A DNA stretch of 64,000 nucleotides from Candidatus Saccharibacteria bacterium oral taxon 488 (GTDB taxonomy: Bacteria > Patescibacteriota > Saccharimonadia > Saccharimonadales > Saccharimonadaceae): NCBI GenBank assembly GCA_010202645.1, contig CP047920.1, positions 496,001 through 560,000 of the forward strand, written 5' to 3'. Positions 33,886-43,312 of the stretch are shown here, one piece after another. Positions within the stretch are counted from its first letter, which is position 1. The number at the start of each line of letters is the position of its first letter. A program made the translations under genes and the position numbers. The notes below the pieces were generated by a model. The model was not told the DNA's origin and ran no database searches. It was given only the letters and a program-made list of their open reading frames with translations.

Positions 33886-34974
33886 CTATGGCAATTGGCA
33901 CTTTTTTGCGCAGTGGGCGGTAATGTTCGCCTTGTGCTCAGCCTCGGTCTTCGCAAAATAAGTTACGTTGTCATCGCCGCTCAAGAAATAAAGGTAATCC
34001 TCCTGGGCTGGATCGGCCACAGCATTCAGCGCCGCGAGACCAGGCGAAGCAATTGGCCCAGGCGGCAGCCCCTTGTGAATGCGCGTGTTGTACGGTGAAT
34101 TAAGCGTGTGCGAGCGAGCGACGCCAGCCTTGTCGGCGGCATAATGATACGTCACGTCTGACCCGAGCGGCATATCCTTTTTGAGACGGTTATAAAACAC
34201 ACTGGCAATCCGCCGCATGTCCTCACAGGTCGTTTTACCCGGACAACCGATTGACTCACGCTGAATAATTGAGGCCAGCGTCAGCCCCTGATACAGCGAC
34301 AGCCCTCGAGCTGCAAATTTCTTTTCGAGATTATTCTCAGCCACCACTCGGTCTAGCTCGCTGACGGCCCGCTGCAAGGCTTGCTGGGCGGTCGCGTCTG
34401 ACGGCAAAAAATACGTATCACCATAGATATAGCCTTCGAGATCGGCGGTCGCTGGCTTACTTTTTAGTACCGTACCGGTATAGGTAGCAGCAAAAGCGGC
34501 TGTAATTTGCTCATCATTGTAGCCAGCCCGCTTGAGGGCGCTGGCAACATCGGTCTTTTGGGCGGCAGGCGTCGAGGTCTTATCACGCAGCGTTGCCCCT
34601 GGATAAAACAATACCGAGCGCCGATCCGGTTTGCCACCGAGTAAATGCTTAAGCACCGACGCCACATCTTGATCTTGTGTAAAGCTGTACACGCCCTTGT
34701 TGAAGGTGCCGGTAACATTATTTAACTTGAGGTAAATTGTCATGGCAAAGGCGCTACGAATAATTTTTTTATCTTCAAGTTTCTTGGCGATAACCTGTGC
34801 CGTGTCGCCACTAGCGATCTCGACACTGATTTTTTGCCGCGCCCCGGCGCTGACCGGACGAAGCATTTGCTTGTACCAAATGACGCTACCAAGCAGCACC
34901 ACGCCCACCACCGCGACAACTGCTGATACAATAATGAGCCACAACCGCCGTTTTTTAATCTTCAATTTCTTCAT
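33886..34974 (-). CDS. mltG: Endolytic peptidoglycan transglycosylase MltG
   Basis: 362 aa with one N-terminal membrane segment (about 12-33), a LysM-like portion, and the YceG core with the catalytic glutamate in LASIIQRES near 237 and the conserved NSPYNTR near 290. MltG cuts nascent glycan strands and sets their length. The start codon overlaps the ruvX stop by four bases. It is the last gene of the ftsA/pilM-537aa-ruvX-mltG operon. Confidence 0.94.
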   Translation of the reverse strand: MKKLKIKKRRLWLIIVSAVVAVVGVVLLGSVIWYKQMLRPVSAGARQKISVEIASGDTAQVIAKKLEDKKIIRSAFAMTIYLKLNNVTGTFNKGVYSFTQDQDVASVLKHLLGGKPDRRSVLFYPGATLRDKTSTPAAQKTDVASALKRAGYNDEQITAAFAATYTGTVLKSKPATADLEGYIYGDTYFLPSDATAQQALQRAVSELDRVVAENNLEKKFAARGLSLYQGLTLASIIQRESIGCPGKTTCEDMRRIASVFYNRLKKDMPLGSDVTYHYAADKAGVARSHTLNSPYNTRIHKGLPPGPIASPGLAALNAVADPAQEDYLYFLSGDDNVTYFAKTEAEHKANITAHCAKKCQLP

Positions 34975-35375
34975 CCGTGCACCTCCAAATAATCTTGTAG
35001 TATAATACTCGCCGCCTCAGCGTCGATGTCACCCTTGTCTTTGATCTTGCCAGCCAGGCGCTGTTCGGCCTGAACGCTGGTTAGCGACTCATCCTGATAA
35101 GCGATCTCGGCATCAATGTCCAGCTGACCCAGCCGCCTGACAAAATCGACCACGAACTCCGTCTGCTGTGTCGGTTCTCCTGATTGATTGCGCGGATAGC
35201 CGACCACCACCAGCGAGATATCGTGCCGCAGCATAATCTCTGCCAGCTCTTCCATGACCCGCTCGTCATTAGCCACCCAGCCAAACGGTACCGCAATCCG
35301 CACCTGTGAATCGGCCATCGCCAGACCGATCCGCTTCTCGCCCACATCTAGCGCTAGAAAGTTTTTAGCTTTCAT
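34971..35375 (-). CDS. ruvX: Holliday-junction resolvase-like RuvX (YqgF)
   Basis: 134 aa, RNase H fold. Motifs: ALDVGEKRIGLAMAD near 8-22, VVGYPRNQSG near 57, YQDESLTSVQAEQRL near 94 and a C-terminal DAEAASIILQDYL. The catalytic acidic residues are present. It overlaps both neighbours (11 bases upstream, 4 downstream). YqgF proteins act in 16S rRNA 5' processing and possibly in recombination. Confidence 0.93.
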   Translation of the reverse strand: MKAKNFLALDVGEKRIGLAMADSQVRIAVPFGWVANDERVMEELAEIMLRHDISLVVVGYPRNQSGEPTQQTEFVVDFVRRLGQLDIDAEIAYQDESLTSVQAEQRLAGKIKDKGDIDAEAASIILQDYLEVHG

Positions 35376-36978
35376 TGAGCTTGAATTCGATGCTTATTCG
35401 TTTGGTATCATTTGGTACGGTGCGCACCCAGAACGGAGAGAATTTCACATCAACATTTTCGATACCTTTGATCGCTTCGAGCGCTGACTGAATGTCGCCA
35501 TAACTTTTACCGCGCGACTGCTCCTTGACCTTTTCTTCATCAATGGTTGGACCGACGATGGCATTGGCGGTGATATGAGCGATGAAGTTGCTGCCCTGGC
35601 CGCTGAACTGCGCAAACTGCGCGCTATCAACACCATCTTTATAGATCTTTTGCGACTGCTTGCCCTCTAGTTCCTTGTTGGCGGTCGCCTTGAGGTAGGT
35701 GCTTAACTCTGATTTTTCGATACCAACCATCGAGGCGGTCACCACTGTTTTAAGCGTCACTGCACCAGTCGCTTCACTATCAACGGCGACACTTGGAGTT
35801 GGCGCACTACGCTGTTCTTGGTAGCTTTCTTTGATAGCAACAGTTGATCCGCCGAATGACTGCTCGACCTTGGTGCGGAGAGAGTCGGCCTTTTTTTCGT
35901 TCAATAAGTCGCCGGCGCGCTTGACATCATCGCTACTGACCACCGTCACCTCGCGGCTGCTACCGCCTGATGTTTCACCGACAAGGGCAGCGCTAACCCC
36001 TGATGGCATTCCCGATACCGAACCACTTTCACCGTTATATTCCGCCCCGATATTGGCAGCCGTCACCATGACGGTTGAACCCGAAGCGTTAGAGCGGCTA
36101 AACGTCACCGCGCTATCAGTCGTAAAGGTCATCCCACCGCTCGTACGGATTGATGTCCCGGCCGGAATGGTCTTATCTAGCAGGCTAATGGAATCAGTCG
36201 CAACCCGTAGCTTGCCCTTGGCCCGCTCACCAACTTTCTTCTTGCCAGTTGCCGAGAACTCAACGGATAATTCTGCTTTTTGCTCCTGCCGGCGCGCCTT
36301 GATCACGTCAGCAGCCGGATCAGTCGTCCCGTCAGTCCTGAGTGTCACTTTCTTATTTACCGTCACCGTTGTTGTCTTGGCCGTGATAATCACTCGCGCG
36401 TGCGGTGCGAACCAAATCGCCCATACCAAAAACCCAATGAGTAGCAGCGCGGCAGCGCCGATCAGCAGAAACTTTTTACGAAATAGATTAAAGTTCGGGA
36501 CTTTTGGTGCTGTCTTGTTCTTGTTAGCGCTATCCGCCGGCTTCGGCGTTTCGTCGTCCTGTTTTTTGGATGAATCAGCGATGGCCGAATCAATCGCTTT
36601 ATCCGTTTCATTAACAGGTTGCGCGCTCTTTTCTAGCTCGCCGACTGGCAGCTCGCGCCCATCAATGACGTCATTTTCGTCGTCCACCTTCAGTACCGGC
36701 ACCTCGGCCATCTCTGGTTTGCTCTGGAGTGTCTTGGCCACCGGGATCTTGGCCGCCGCCGCTAGGCCAGACAGAATCGTATCACCGGTGATCAACACCA
36801 CCCGCTTATCAACCGACGCGGCCGTCCGAGCGATAAGCCGCATATTAACCGCGCTACGCAGCACACCAACTCGCTTGGGCGGCACCAGCGCAATAATCCG
36901 TTCCTTTGACGCCTTTACCTTGCCAACAATGGCGGTGATATCATCTTCGACGTCAATGTAAATAACATCTTTATTCAT
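35365..36978 (-). CDS. Large one-span membrane protein of the ftsA/pilM operon
   Basis: 537 aa. The N-terminal ~165 residues are cytoplasmic (MNKDVIYIDVEDDITAI) with an acidic linker, a single membrane segment lies near 168-190, and the remaining ~340 residues are extracytoplasmic, Ser/Thr/Val-rich and predicted beta-rich. Homologues in CPR genomes are often labelled baseplate J-like, a weak annotation that I do not rely on. The ATG abuts the stop of the FtsA/PilM-like gene (TAGATG), so co-function with that actin-fold protein at the envelope is likely. Confidence 0.7.
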   Translation of the reverse strand: MNKDVIYIDVEDDITAIVGKVKASKERIIALVPPKRVGVLRSAVNMRLIARTAASVDKRVVLITGDTILSGLAAAAKIPVAKTLQSKPEMAEVPVLKVDDENDVIDGRELPVGELEKSAQPVNETDKAIDSAIADSSKKQDDETPKPADSANKNKTAPKVPNFNLFRKKFLLIGAAALLLIGFLVWAIWFAPHARVIITAKTTTVTVNKKVTLRTDGTTDPAADVIKARRQEQKAELSVEFSATGKKKVGERAKGKLRVATDSISLLDKTIPAGTSIRTSGGMTFTTDSAVTFSRSNASGSTVMVTAANIGAEYNGESGSVSGMPSGVSAALVGETSGGSSREVTVVSSDDVKRAGDLLNEKKADSLRTKVEQSFGGSTVAIKESYQEQRSAPTPSVAVDSEATGAVTLKTVVTASMVGIEKSELSTYLKATANKELEGKQSQKIYKDGVDSAQFAQFSGQGSNFIAHITANAIVGPTIDEEKVKEQSRGKSYGDIQSALEAIKGIENVDVKFSPFWVRTVPNDTKRISIEFKLNES

Positions 36979-38241
36979 CTATATTTTGAGTAATCGGTTA
37001 ACTTTATCCATCAAGCCATGAGCGTCTTGATTACTTACCATTGTATCATACCCAACCCGCAGCAGGCCCATTACCGTGATAAACGTATGATCGGTAATAT
37101 CACCGGTCGTGTCAGTGATACCGATGACATCAGAGGGCTTGATATGCTGAATGGTTGGCTTTTTCGTAAATGGCAACTCCTTGTACCACGGCTGATTGGC
37201 CAGTGCATCAACGAGCTGCTGCAAGCTCGCGCCACCGCCACACAGCAAGATCCGGTTCGGCAAATGATCAACGCTGTCAAAATCGCCAAGCGCCAGCTCA
37301 ACGCCCGACAGCCATACCTCAAGGGTTTTATCAATCGCTTCGTCAAGTTTGCGCTTGAGGGTTGGCTTGATATATTCCTTATCAGTATTTACCTTCAATT
37401 TTTCTGCCTCTTTGTAACCCAGATCAAGGTCCGTCGCAATCATCCGCGTAAAGCTCCGTCCACCGATGCCAAACATCTTGGTGCCCTCAACGCCGCCGTC
37501 ATTGACAACCGCAATGTCAGTCGTGCCACCACCGCAGTCGATCAAGATCGCCGTGAAGTTAGAATTCGCGTCTGTACCGAGCACACTCCGGCTGACTGCA
37601 AACGGCTCGGCCGCCACGGCGATTAGCTCCAGTGCTAACTCGTCGGCCACCTTTTCCAGCGCCCCGATATGCACCATCGGCGCAAATGCCGTATAAATCT
37701 GCACCGCGACGTCCCGCCCCTGAAAACCGATTGGGTTCGACACCTTGTAGCCATCAATATGAATGCTGACCAATGCTGAGTTAACCAGCTTTACCTCGAC
37801 GTCCTCGTTGCCAGTTTCCAGTGCAATCTGCGCTTGTGCCTTGCCCTGTGCTCGCTCCTGTACCTTCTCGATGATGAATTCCATCTCAGCAACGTCCAGC
37901 GGCTTATCAGGTTGTGGTCGGCGATAGCGAATCGTGTTGGTCACACCCTTGACCAGCTCACTGGCGATACCGATGATCACCCGCTTGGCCTGAACGCCGG
38001 CCTTATCCTCGGCCTCGGTCAGCGCCGCCTCGCAATTGGTCACCACACCGGCGATATCAGCAATCGCGCCTTGGTGCATGTCGCCCAGATTCTGCTGCGC
38101 CCGACCAACTCCGATGATCTCGATATCATCATCCTTGATCTCGGCGATCAGCGCCTTAATATACTCCGTACCGATGTCGAGACCGACGAGGTACTGGTGT
38201 TCATCTTTGTCTGTCTTCTTGAAAAGCCTATCTAACACCAT
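36979..38241 (-). CDS. Actin-fold FtsA/PilM-like ATPase
   Basis: 420 aa. Actin-type phosphate loops are present: GLDIGTEYIKALI near 20 and IDCGGGTTDIAV near 232, with LLCGGGASLQQL near 345. The SHS2-like insertion between them fits FtsA or PilM. FtsA tethers FtsZ to the membrane; PilM organises type IV pili. The neighbours (a large one-span membrane protein, mltG) fit an envelope scaffold and do not settle which. A TATAAT ends ten bases before the ATG, giving a leader of only a few bases. Confidence 0.85.
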   Translation of the reverse strand: MVLDRLFKKTDKDEHQYLVGLDIGTEYIKALIAEIKDDDIEIIGVGRAQQNLGDMHQGAIADIAGVVTNCEAALTEAEDKAGVQAKRVIIGIASELVKGVTNTIRYRRPQPDKPLDVAEMEFIIEKVQERAQGKAQAQIALETGNEDVEVKLVNSALVSIHIDGYKVSNPIGFQGRDVAVQIYTAFAPMVHIGALEKVADELALELIAVAAEPFAVSRSVLGTDANSNFTAILIDCGGGTTDIAVVNDGGVEGTKMFGIGGRSFTRMIATDLDLGYKEAEKLKVNTDKEYIKPTLKRKLDEAIDKTLEVWLSGVELALGDFDSVDHLPNRILLCGGGASLQQLVDALANQPWYKELPFTKKPTIQHIKPSDVIGITDTTGDITDHTFITVMGLLRVGYDTMVSNQDAHGLMDKVNRLLKI

Positions 38242-38251
38242 AGTCTTTATG

Positions 38252-38257
38252 ATTATA
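38252..38257 (-). promoter_or_regulatory. -10 of the FtsA/PilM-ruvX-mltG operon
   Basis: TATAAT on the minus strand, ten bases from the ATG at 38241. The predicted leader is about three nucleotides, too short for a ribosome-binding site. Confidence 0.6.
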
Positions 38258-38284
38258 TACCATTTGGGTGTGGATTGGCTAGTT

Positions 38285-38312
38285 TTGACAAAATATTATT
38301 TAGTTGTATAAT
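38285..38312 (+). promoter_or_regulatory. Leaderless promoter of the 280-aa orphan
   Basis: Consensus TTGACA (38285-38290), 16-base spacer, TATAAT (38307-38312), six bases to the ATG at 38319. This is the clearest complete leaderless promoter in the window. Confidence 0.8.
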
Positions 38313-38318
38313 ACATAT

Positions 38319-39161
38319 ATGTTTTCTGCATTCCGTCATGATGACGATACTCTATCATACGCTGCGTCACGCAAACTGTCCACCGAACAGCGTGACACCT
38401 TAAAAGATGAAATTATCGGATTACATGCTGATACTATTAATAATACCTGTACGCCCAATGCCGTACGCATCACAGGTACATATCGTGAAAAGGATACGGT
38501 ACTACACCTGGCTGCCCTGAGAGAACTTATCGCCGGCAGCCTGGCCTTTGCTGCCGACCTTGAGCTACGGGAAGGTCAATTCGGAAGACGGCTCGTTCGG
38601 CCAAAGCATACACCAACCTGGACAGGCCTCCTTAGTAATAAAGATATCGTGGCCGCCCTGGGTGGAATTGATTCCATCCGTACAAGCGAATACTATACAA
38701 ACCCCACACGTGAGGTTAGTGACAATACTATATGGCAGTTACTTGATGAAATACCCATGGTAGAGAAGGATCGTCTTACTCGTTTTTGTAGTGAATTTTT
38801 TGAACCGGCTGTTGGGCTTGGAATGACTGATGTGATCGCGATTGATACCATACATAAAAAGACGCGGTCAAAACACACTTCAAAACCGCGCACCAAAGAG
38901 CGATATGTGCTGCGCAGTAGTAAAGTTCTACGGAAAGTCGGACAGCAAGCAATCAAAGATACCCTCACCGTTGTCGTAAACCCGTATACCGGTGCAGTTG
39001 ATGCCCAGACAATAATTAGCCCATCAACGACGCACGGGCACCTTCTCCAGACTAATCCAGACACAATAACTGATCGCGCAGTTCAAGCCTGCAAACGGCT
39101 CAGCGAGACAATTCGTACAGACAACGACCCGTTTGCTATGTTGGAGCAGCTTGATAGATAG
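38319..39161 (+). CDS. Orphan protein of unknown function
   Basis: 280 aa, soluble, no motif recognised. Residues 185-210 are strongly basic (KKTRSKHTSKPRTKERYVLR) and could contact nucleic acid. The frame opens at 38304 but that TTG overlaps the -10; the ATG at 38319 is preferred. It stands alone between divergent ftsA/pilM and convergent alaS. Confidence 0.7.
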   Translation: MFSAFRHDDDTLSYAASRKLSTEQRDTLKDEIIGLHADTINNTCTPNAVRITGTYREKDTVLHLAALRELIAGSLAFAADLELREGQFGRRLVRPKHTPTWTGLLSNKDIVAALGGIDSIRTSEYYTNPTREVSDNTIWQLLDEIPMVEKDRLTRFCSEFFEPAVGLGMTDVIAIDTIHKKTRSKHTSKPRTKERYVLRSSKVLRKVGQQAIKDTLTVVVNPYTGAVDAQTIISPSTTHGHLLQTNPDTITDRAVQACKRLSETIRTDNDPFAMLEQLDR

Positions 39162-39204
39162 CGCCTTCGGCCCACGCGAGACCCTACTTCTACACAAAAC
39201 TGAA

Positions 39205-41112
39205 TCAGGAGGCGTCTGCAGCGCCACCCTCACTGAGGACAGCCTTGATACGCCGAATCCCAGCAGCGCTCGCCTCCTCTTTGGTAATTGTAAAGCGTTT
39301 GCCACCCTCAGCCAAAATACCCGTGTGTTCAACGTGCGGGCCGCCGCAAACTTCGAAACTAACAATATTGTCGCCTTCACCGATGGAATAGACTTTTACT
39401 TTATCGCCGTAGCGCTCGCCAAAGGCGCCGATTGCACCCATTTTTAGCGCCTCGTCAGTCGGATAAACGGCAAAGCTGACTGGTAAATCAGCATCAATCC
39501 ACGCATTGACCTGATCCTCCACCGCCTGTTTTTCCTCTGGCGTCAATTTATCGTGATTGAAATCAAAACGCAGGCGCTCAGCAGTGATATTGCTGCCATG
39601 CTGCTGCAAATCCGGCGCCTTCAGAACTTTGCGCAGCGCCGCCCCCAACAGGTGCGTCGCCGTGTGATATTTCAAATGGATTGGATCGTGGCCTTCCAAA
39701 CCACCACTAAATTGTCCTTTGCGCGCTGTCTTGGAACGTTGGCGCTGCTCGGCCATTCTCGCATCAAATTCGGCGCGCCAATTATCAGAAAGCTTGATGC
39801 CTTGTTTATAGGCCTCCTCAGTACTCAGCTCCACCGGAAAACCAAACGTATCATACAGCGTAAATAATTCTTCGCCAGTCAAGCCGTCGTCGATATAATG
39901 TCGCATCTGCTTTAAGCCTTTACGCAGCGTCTGGCGGAAGGCTTTTTCTTCCTTGACCAGCACAGCGATGATACTCTCGCGGTTTTCCTTAACCTCTGGG
40001 AAATCCGCTTCATATAAGTCAGCAATTACCGGCACGACCTCCTCGAGGAAATTCTGCTCGATCCCTAGGTCAAAACTATAGCGAATCGCCCGGCGCAACA
40101 GGCGGCGCATCACGTAACCTTGCTCCTTATTGCTCGGCACACAGCCATCGACCGCCATAAAGGTAGCGGCCCTCAGATGATCAGCGATTACCCGCATACT
40201 TTCGGTATGTGAATCATACTTTTTGCCGCTCAAATCCTGCAATTTCTCGACGATTGGCCACAGCAAGCTAATCTTGAAAACGTCGGGGTCATTATTCACG
40301 GCCGCCGCAATTCGCTCCAGGCCTGAGCCATGATCAATGTTTGGCTTTTCTAGTAGCTTAAACACGCCGTCCGCCACCTTTTTATAGGCCATAAAGACAT
40401 TGTTGCCAATCTCCATAAAACGACCGCAATCGCAGTTCGGATGACAATGCTCACCGAACTTCGGGTCATGTTCAATGAAGTCAAACTCATAAAACATCTC
40501 GCTGTCCGGCCCACACGGATCGCCTATCGGCGTGGTCTCTGGACCACCATTACGGCTCCACCAGTTCTTGCTGCCATCATAAAAGAAAATTCGCTCGCCC
40601 GGGTGAATGCCGCGCGCATAACCGGCCTCTTCCGAACCAATATCGGCCTGACCGCTGCTCAGGCCTGCTTTTTCGTATAGCTCCGCCCAGATTTCCGCTG
40701 CCTCAGTATCCTTAGGAATATCGTAGCGTTCATCACCAATGTAGCAGGTGATATAAATCCGGTTCATGTCCAGTCCGACCTCTTCGGACAGGAATTGCCA
40801 CATCCAATTGATCTGCTCTTGTTTGAAATAATCACCCAGGCTCCAGTTGCCGAGCATTTCAAAAAATGTCGTGTGGCGGTTATCACCGATATCATCAATG
40901 TCTTGGGCCCGCAAGCACGTCTGTGAATCAGCGATTCGCTTACCCTCAGGGTGTGGCTCACCCAGCAGGTACGGGATCATTGGCTGCATGCCCGCACCAG
41001 TGAAGAGCGTGGTCGGATCGTCGGTTAGAATCAGCGGCGCGCGCCTAATGACTGCATGAGCCTGTTTGCTGTAAAAGTCGAGATATTTGAGGCGAATTTC
41101 TTGAGCGTTCAT
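39205..41112 (-). CDS. alaS: Alanyl-tRNA synthetase, short form
   Basis: 635 aa against about 875 for typical bacterial AlaRS. The catalytic domain (class II motif 2 near NNRHTTFFEMLGNWS, about 78) and the editing domain (HTATH near 500 and the CGGPHVEH segment near 600) are complete. The chain ends at the end of the editing domain, so the oligomerisation and C-Ala (DHHA1-type) domain is absent. Shortened AlaRS is consistent with a reduced genome. Leaderless start after a TGC-TATAAT. Confidence 0.95.
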   Translation of the reverse strand: MNAQEIRLKYLDFYSKQAHAVIRRAPLILTDDPTTLFTGAGMQPMIPYLLGEPHPEGKRIADSQTCLRAQDIDDIGDNRHTTFFEMLGNWSLGDYFKQEQINWMWQFLSEEVGLDMNRIYITCYIGDERYDIPKDTEAAEIWAELYEKAGLSSGQADIGSEEAGYARGIHPGERIFFYDGSKNWWSRNGGPETTPIGDPCGPDSEMFYEFDFIEHDPKFGEHCHPNCDCGRFMEIGNNVFMAYKKVADGVFKLLEKPNIDHGSGLERIAAAVNNDPDVFKISLLWPIVEKLQDLSGKKYDSHTESMRVIADHLRAATFMAVDGCVPSNKEQGYVMRRLLRRAIRYSFDLGIEQNFLEEVVPVIADLYEADFPEVKENRESIIAVLVKEEKAFRQTLRKGLKQMRHYIDDGLTGEELFTLYDTFGFPVELSTEEAYKQGIKLSDNWRAEFDARMAEQRQRSKTARKGQFSGGLEGHDPIHLKYHTATHLLGAALRKVLKAPDLQQHGSNITAERLRFDFNHDKLTPEEKQAVEDQVNAWIDADLPVSFAVYPTDEALKMGAIGAFGERYGDKVKVYSIGEGDNIVSFEVCGGPHVEHTGILAEGGKRFTITKEEASAAGIRRIKAVLSEGGAADAS

Positions 41113-41119
41113 AGGAGCA

Positions 41120-41125
41120 ATTATA
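41120..41125 (-). promoter_or_regulatory. Leaderless extended -10 of alaS
   Basis: TGC-TATAAT on the minus strand, seven bases before the ATG at 41112. Confidence 0.7.
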
Positions 41126-41154
41126 GCACAAGTCGCCTCAGATACTCTGGATCT

Positions 41155-42684
41155 TTATGAGCGTTTTTTCCGCATCAGCAGCACTGCACCGCTGATGATG
41201 GCAGCAACACCAGCCCCGATGGCTACCAGCAAACTCGTACCGGTATCAGCTAGTTGACTGCCCGCTCGGCCTTGCGAAGCGCCCGGCTGCCCCGGTTGGC
41301 TCGGCTGACCCGGCTGGTTAGGAGCACCTGGATTACCCGGCGCTGTTGGCACAGCATTCCACTTAGCGTATAGCGTGAAGTTAGAATTTGGCATCGTATG
41401 GACGTTAAAGTCCCACTGCATCAGATAAGTTGGATCAGCGTACCACCCAGCAAAGGTATAGCCAGCCCGCGTCGGATCAGCCGGCCGCACCGCCTTGGCA
41501 GTGTAGGCGACCGTTTGAGATGGTACCGGTGAGCCTGAGCCGGTATCAAACGTCAGCGTGTAGGTTGGGCACTGCTTGGCATCGCCATTGATCGTCCAGC
41601 CGTGACCACTGTCGGCCACTGCCTTTTGCAGCGCTGCATGCGCCGCCTCCGCCGTACAATATTTCAGGCCGGCCGCACCCAGCGTCACTGGTGACTTGAG
41701 TACTGCATTATTCCAGGCAATCAGCGTCGCGTCGTAATTTTGCACCGATAGCGCCGTATTATCAAGCATATTCGTCCCGCCAGCATACGGATTCCCCGTA
41801 ACATCTTGTAGCGAGGTCAGTTGCCAGCCAGCCAGCGACTGGTTGAATGCCCGCGCATTAGCCAACATCCGCACCATAGCATGTGCTTTCGTCATATTCC
41901 ACAGCCCGATCGGCTGATTGAACGAATTTGCCCACTCGAACATACTATCAGCGTATTCAAGTTTTGCAGTATTCCAGCTGGCAATTGACGAACTGCCGCC
42001 GTTATTGAACGCCCCTGCATACGCAAACATATGGCCAGCGCTCGTCACATTTCCCATGTTCCACGAACCGATGTTTTGGTTAAACTGTCCGGCGCCATGG
42101 AACATATTAGCAGTTGTCGTCACATTTGATGTATTCCATTGCCAGTTGGCACCCTCACCCTTGAGCGAGTGAGCCGTGTCGAACATACCTTGCAGGCTCG
42201 TTACGTTCGTGAGGTTCGGCACGTCAGTCGCCTTGACATCCATATTCTCAGCGCCCCGAAACGCCGAGTCCATGCTGCGCCACGCACCCGTTCCCCACTG
42301 GTCAACTGACATGATTTTCAAACGATCACCGGCATTATTCACATAAATCTGCGGGAATGTACCGCCGATACGAATTGTGTGACGACCCTCGTCGCTGTAT
42401 GTGCAGGTGTGACTACTGGTCACGCCCACAGCGTCAGGAATACCGTCATTGTTACAGTCAACCGTATAATTATATCCCCCGCCTGTCACCGGTATAGTAA
42501 ATTGATCGGTGTTTGATACGCCCGGTTTCGTGGTGTCGATCGTCATAACAAAATCCGTGTTGTTAATCGCATCAGCTTTCGCTGGCTGCGTCATCGCAAG
42601 TAGCGTCAGGCCACCAACACCAAGCATCATAACCCCTGCTGTTAGCGTCGGCAGCAAGCGCCTGCGTCGTTGTAAATATTTCAT
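41155..42684 (-). CDS. Surface protein with DUF285 repeats and LADTG sorting signal
   Basis: 509 aa secreted protein. Signal peptide (about 1-39, basic start then a hydrophobic core ending AKADA). Several DUF285/BspA-type repeats of the pattern MF..A..FNQ.I..WN follow (about 150-310). One InlB/Flg_new repeat comes next (GYTFAGWYADPTY near 410), then a Pro/Gly/Gln linker. The C-terminus has the sortase layout LADTG, membrane helix, RKKRS. Alanine replaces the usual proline of LPxTG. These parts suggest a wall- or membrane-attached adhesin. AGGGGG lies before the ATG. Confidence 0.88.
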   Translation of the reverse strand: MKYLQRRRRLLPTLTAGVMMLGVGGLTLLAMTQPAKADAINNTDFVMTIDTTKPGVSNTDQFTIPVTGGGYNYTVDCNNDGIPDAVGVTSSHTCTYSDEGRHTIRIGGTFPQIYVNNAGDRLKIMSVDQWGTGAWRSMDSAFRGAENMDVKATDVPNLTNVTSLQGMFDTAHSLKGEGANWQWNTSNVTTTANMFHGAGQFNQNIGSWNMGNVTSAGHMFAYAGAFNNGGSSSIASWNTAKLEYADSMFEWANSFNQPIGLWNMTKAHAMVRMLANARAFNQSLAGWQLTSLQDVTGNPYAGGTNMLDNTALSVQNYDATLIAWNNAVLKSPVTLGAAGLKYCTAEAAHAALQKAVADSGHGWTINGDAKQCPTYTLTFDTGSGSPVPSQTVAYTAKAVRPADPTRAGYTFAGWYADPTYLMQWDFNVHTMPNSNFTLYAKWNAVPTAPGNPGAPNQPGQPSQPGQPGASQGRAGSQLADTGTSLLVAIGAGVAAIISGAVLLMRKKRS

Positions 42685-42765
42685 AAACCCCCTATTATGT
42701 TCGTGTTACTTCGTTGTACTATTACCTCAAATAATACGCGACTAAGCCCTCCATTGTCAAGAAAA

Positions 42766-42788
42766 TCCCGCCCTCATCGCGGGCGGGA
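42766..42788 (-). terminator. Terminator downstream of rpsP
   Basis: TCCCGCC/GGCGGGA stem followed on the minus strand by TTTTC, located 25 bases after the rpsP stop. Confidence 0.7.
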
Positions 42789-42812
42789 AATGTCTCAGTT
42801 TATCACGTCGTA

Positions 42813-43175
42813 TTATTCGGCACTTGGCTCGTCAGCGTCCGACTGAGCCGGCTCTTCTTTTGGCTGATTCTTACGAAGCTTCTCTGGATTGCGGATGGCT
42901 TTGTGCCTATCAGCAGCTGGCTCTTTAACCCACTTTGGCAAGGTGACGCCAGCTTCTTTCAATAACTTAACAACACGCGGTGTTGGCTGGGCACCATTGT
43001 CCAAATATTTCTGCGCTAATTCAACTTGAATATTTGCCACCTTAGTGTGTGGATTGTAGCTGCCGACATACGCGACCACGCGACCGCTTGATGGATGGCG
43101 CTGCGCCTCTTGTACTGCCAGGCGGTACACCGGATAACCCTTGCGACCCAACCGTTGCAAACGAATTGCTAGCAT
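42813..43175 (-). CDS. rpsP: 30S ribosomal protein S16
   Basis: 120 aa. The first ~80 residues are the S16 core (MLAIRLQRLGRKGYPVYRLAV at the start, GSYNPHTK near 38). The remaining ~40 residues are a Lys/Glu/Pro-rich extension not found in typical S16 (about 80-90 aa). AAAGGAAG lies about 10 bases before the ATG. Confidence 0.96.
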   Translation of the reverse strand: MLAIRLQRLGRKGYPVYRLAVQEAQRHPSSGRVVAYVGSYNPHTKVANIQVELAQKYLDNGAQPTPRVVKLLKEAGVTLPKWVKEPAADRHKAIRNPEKLRKNQPKEEPAQSDADEPSAE

Positions 43176-43276
43176 GTGTGATTTCTTCCTTTTCTTACAA
43201 CTCTTTGATTAATGTATTACTCCTAGAGAGTGTACACTATTTCGCTATGTACGTCAATTCTGTCTTGAGTCTGCTA

Positions 43277-43304
43277 TTGACTTTTTATTTCTATCTGTTA
43301 TAAT
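43277..43304 (+). promoter_or_regulatory. Leaderless promoter of the degenerate kinase gene
   Basis: TTGACT (43277-43282), 16-base spacer, TATAAT (43299-43304), eight bases to the ATG at 43313. Confidence 0.65.
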
Positions 43305-43312
43305 ATCCAAGT

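Noticed and set aside
35831-36961. 376-aa + strand frame
   Set aside because: Antisense to the 537-aa membrane protein, whose operon position, start and membrane segment make it the real gene; the shadow has no promoter or family match.
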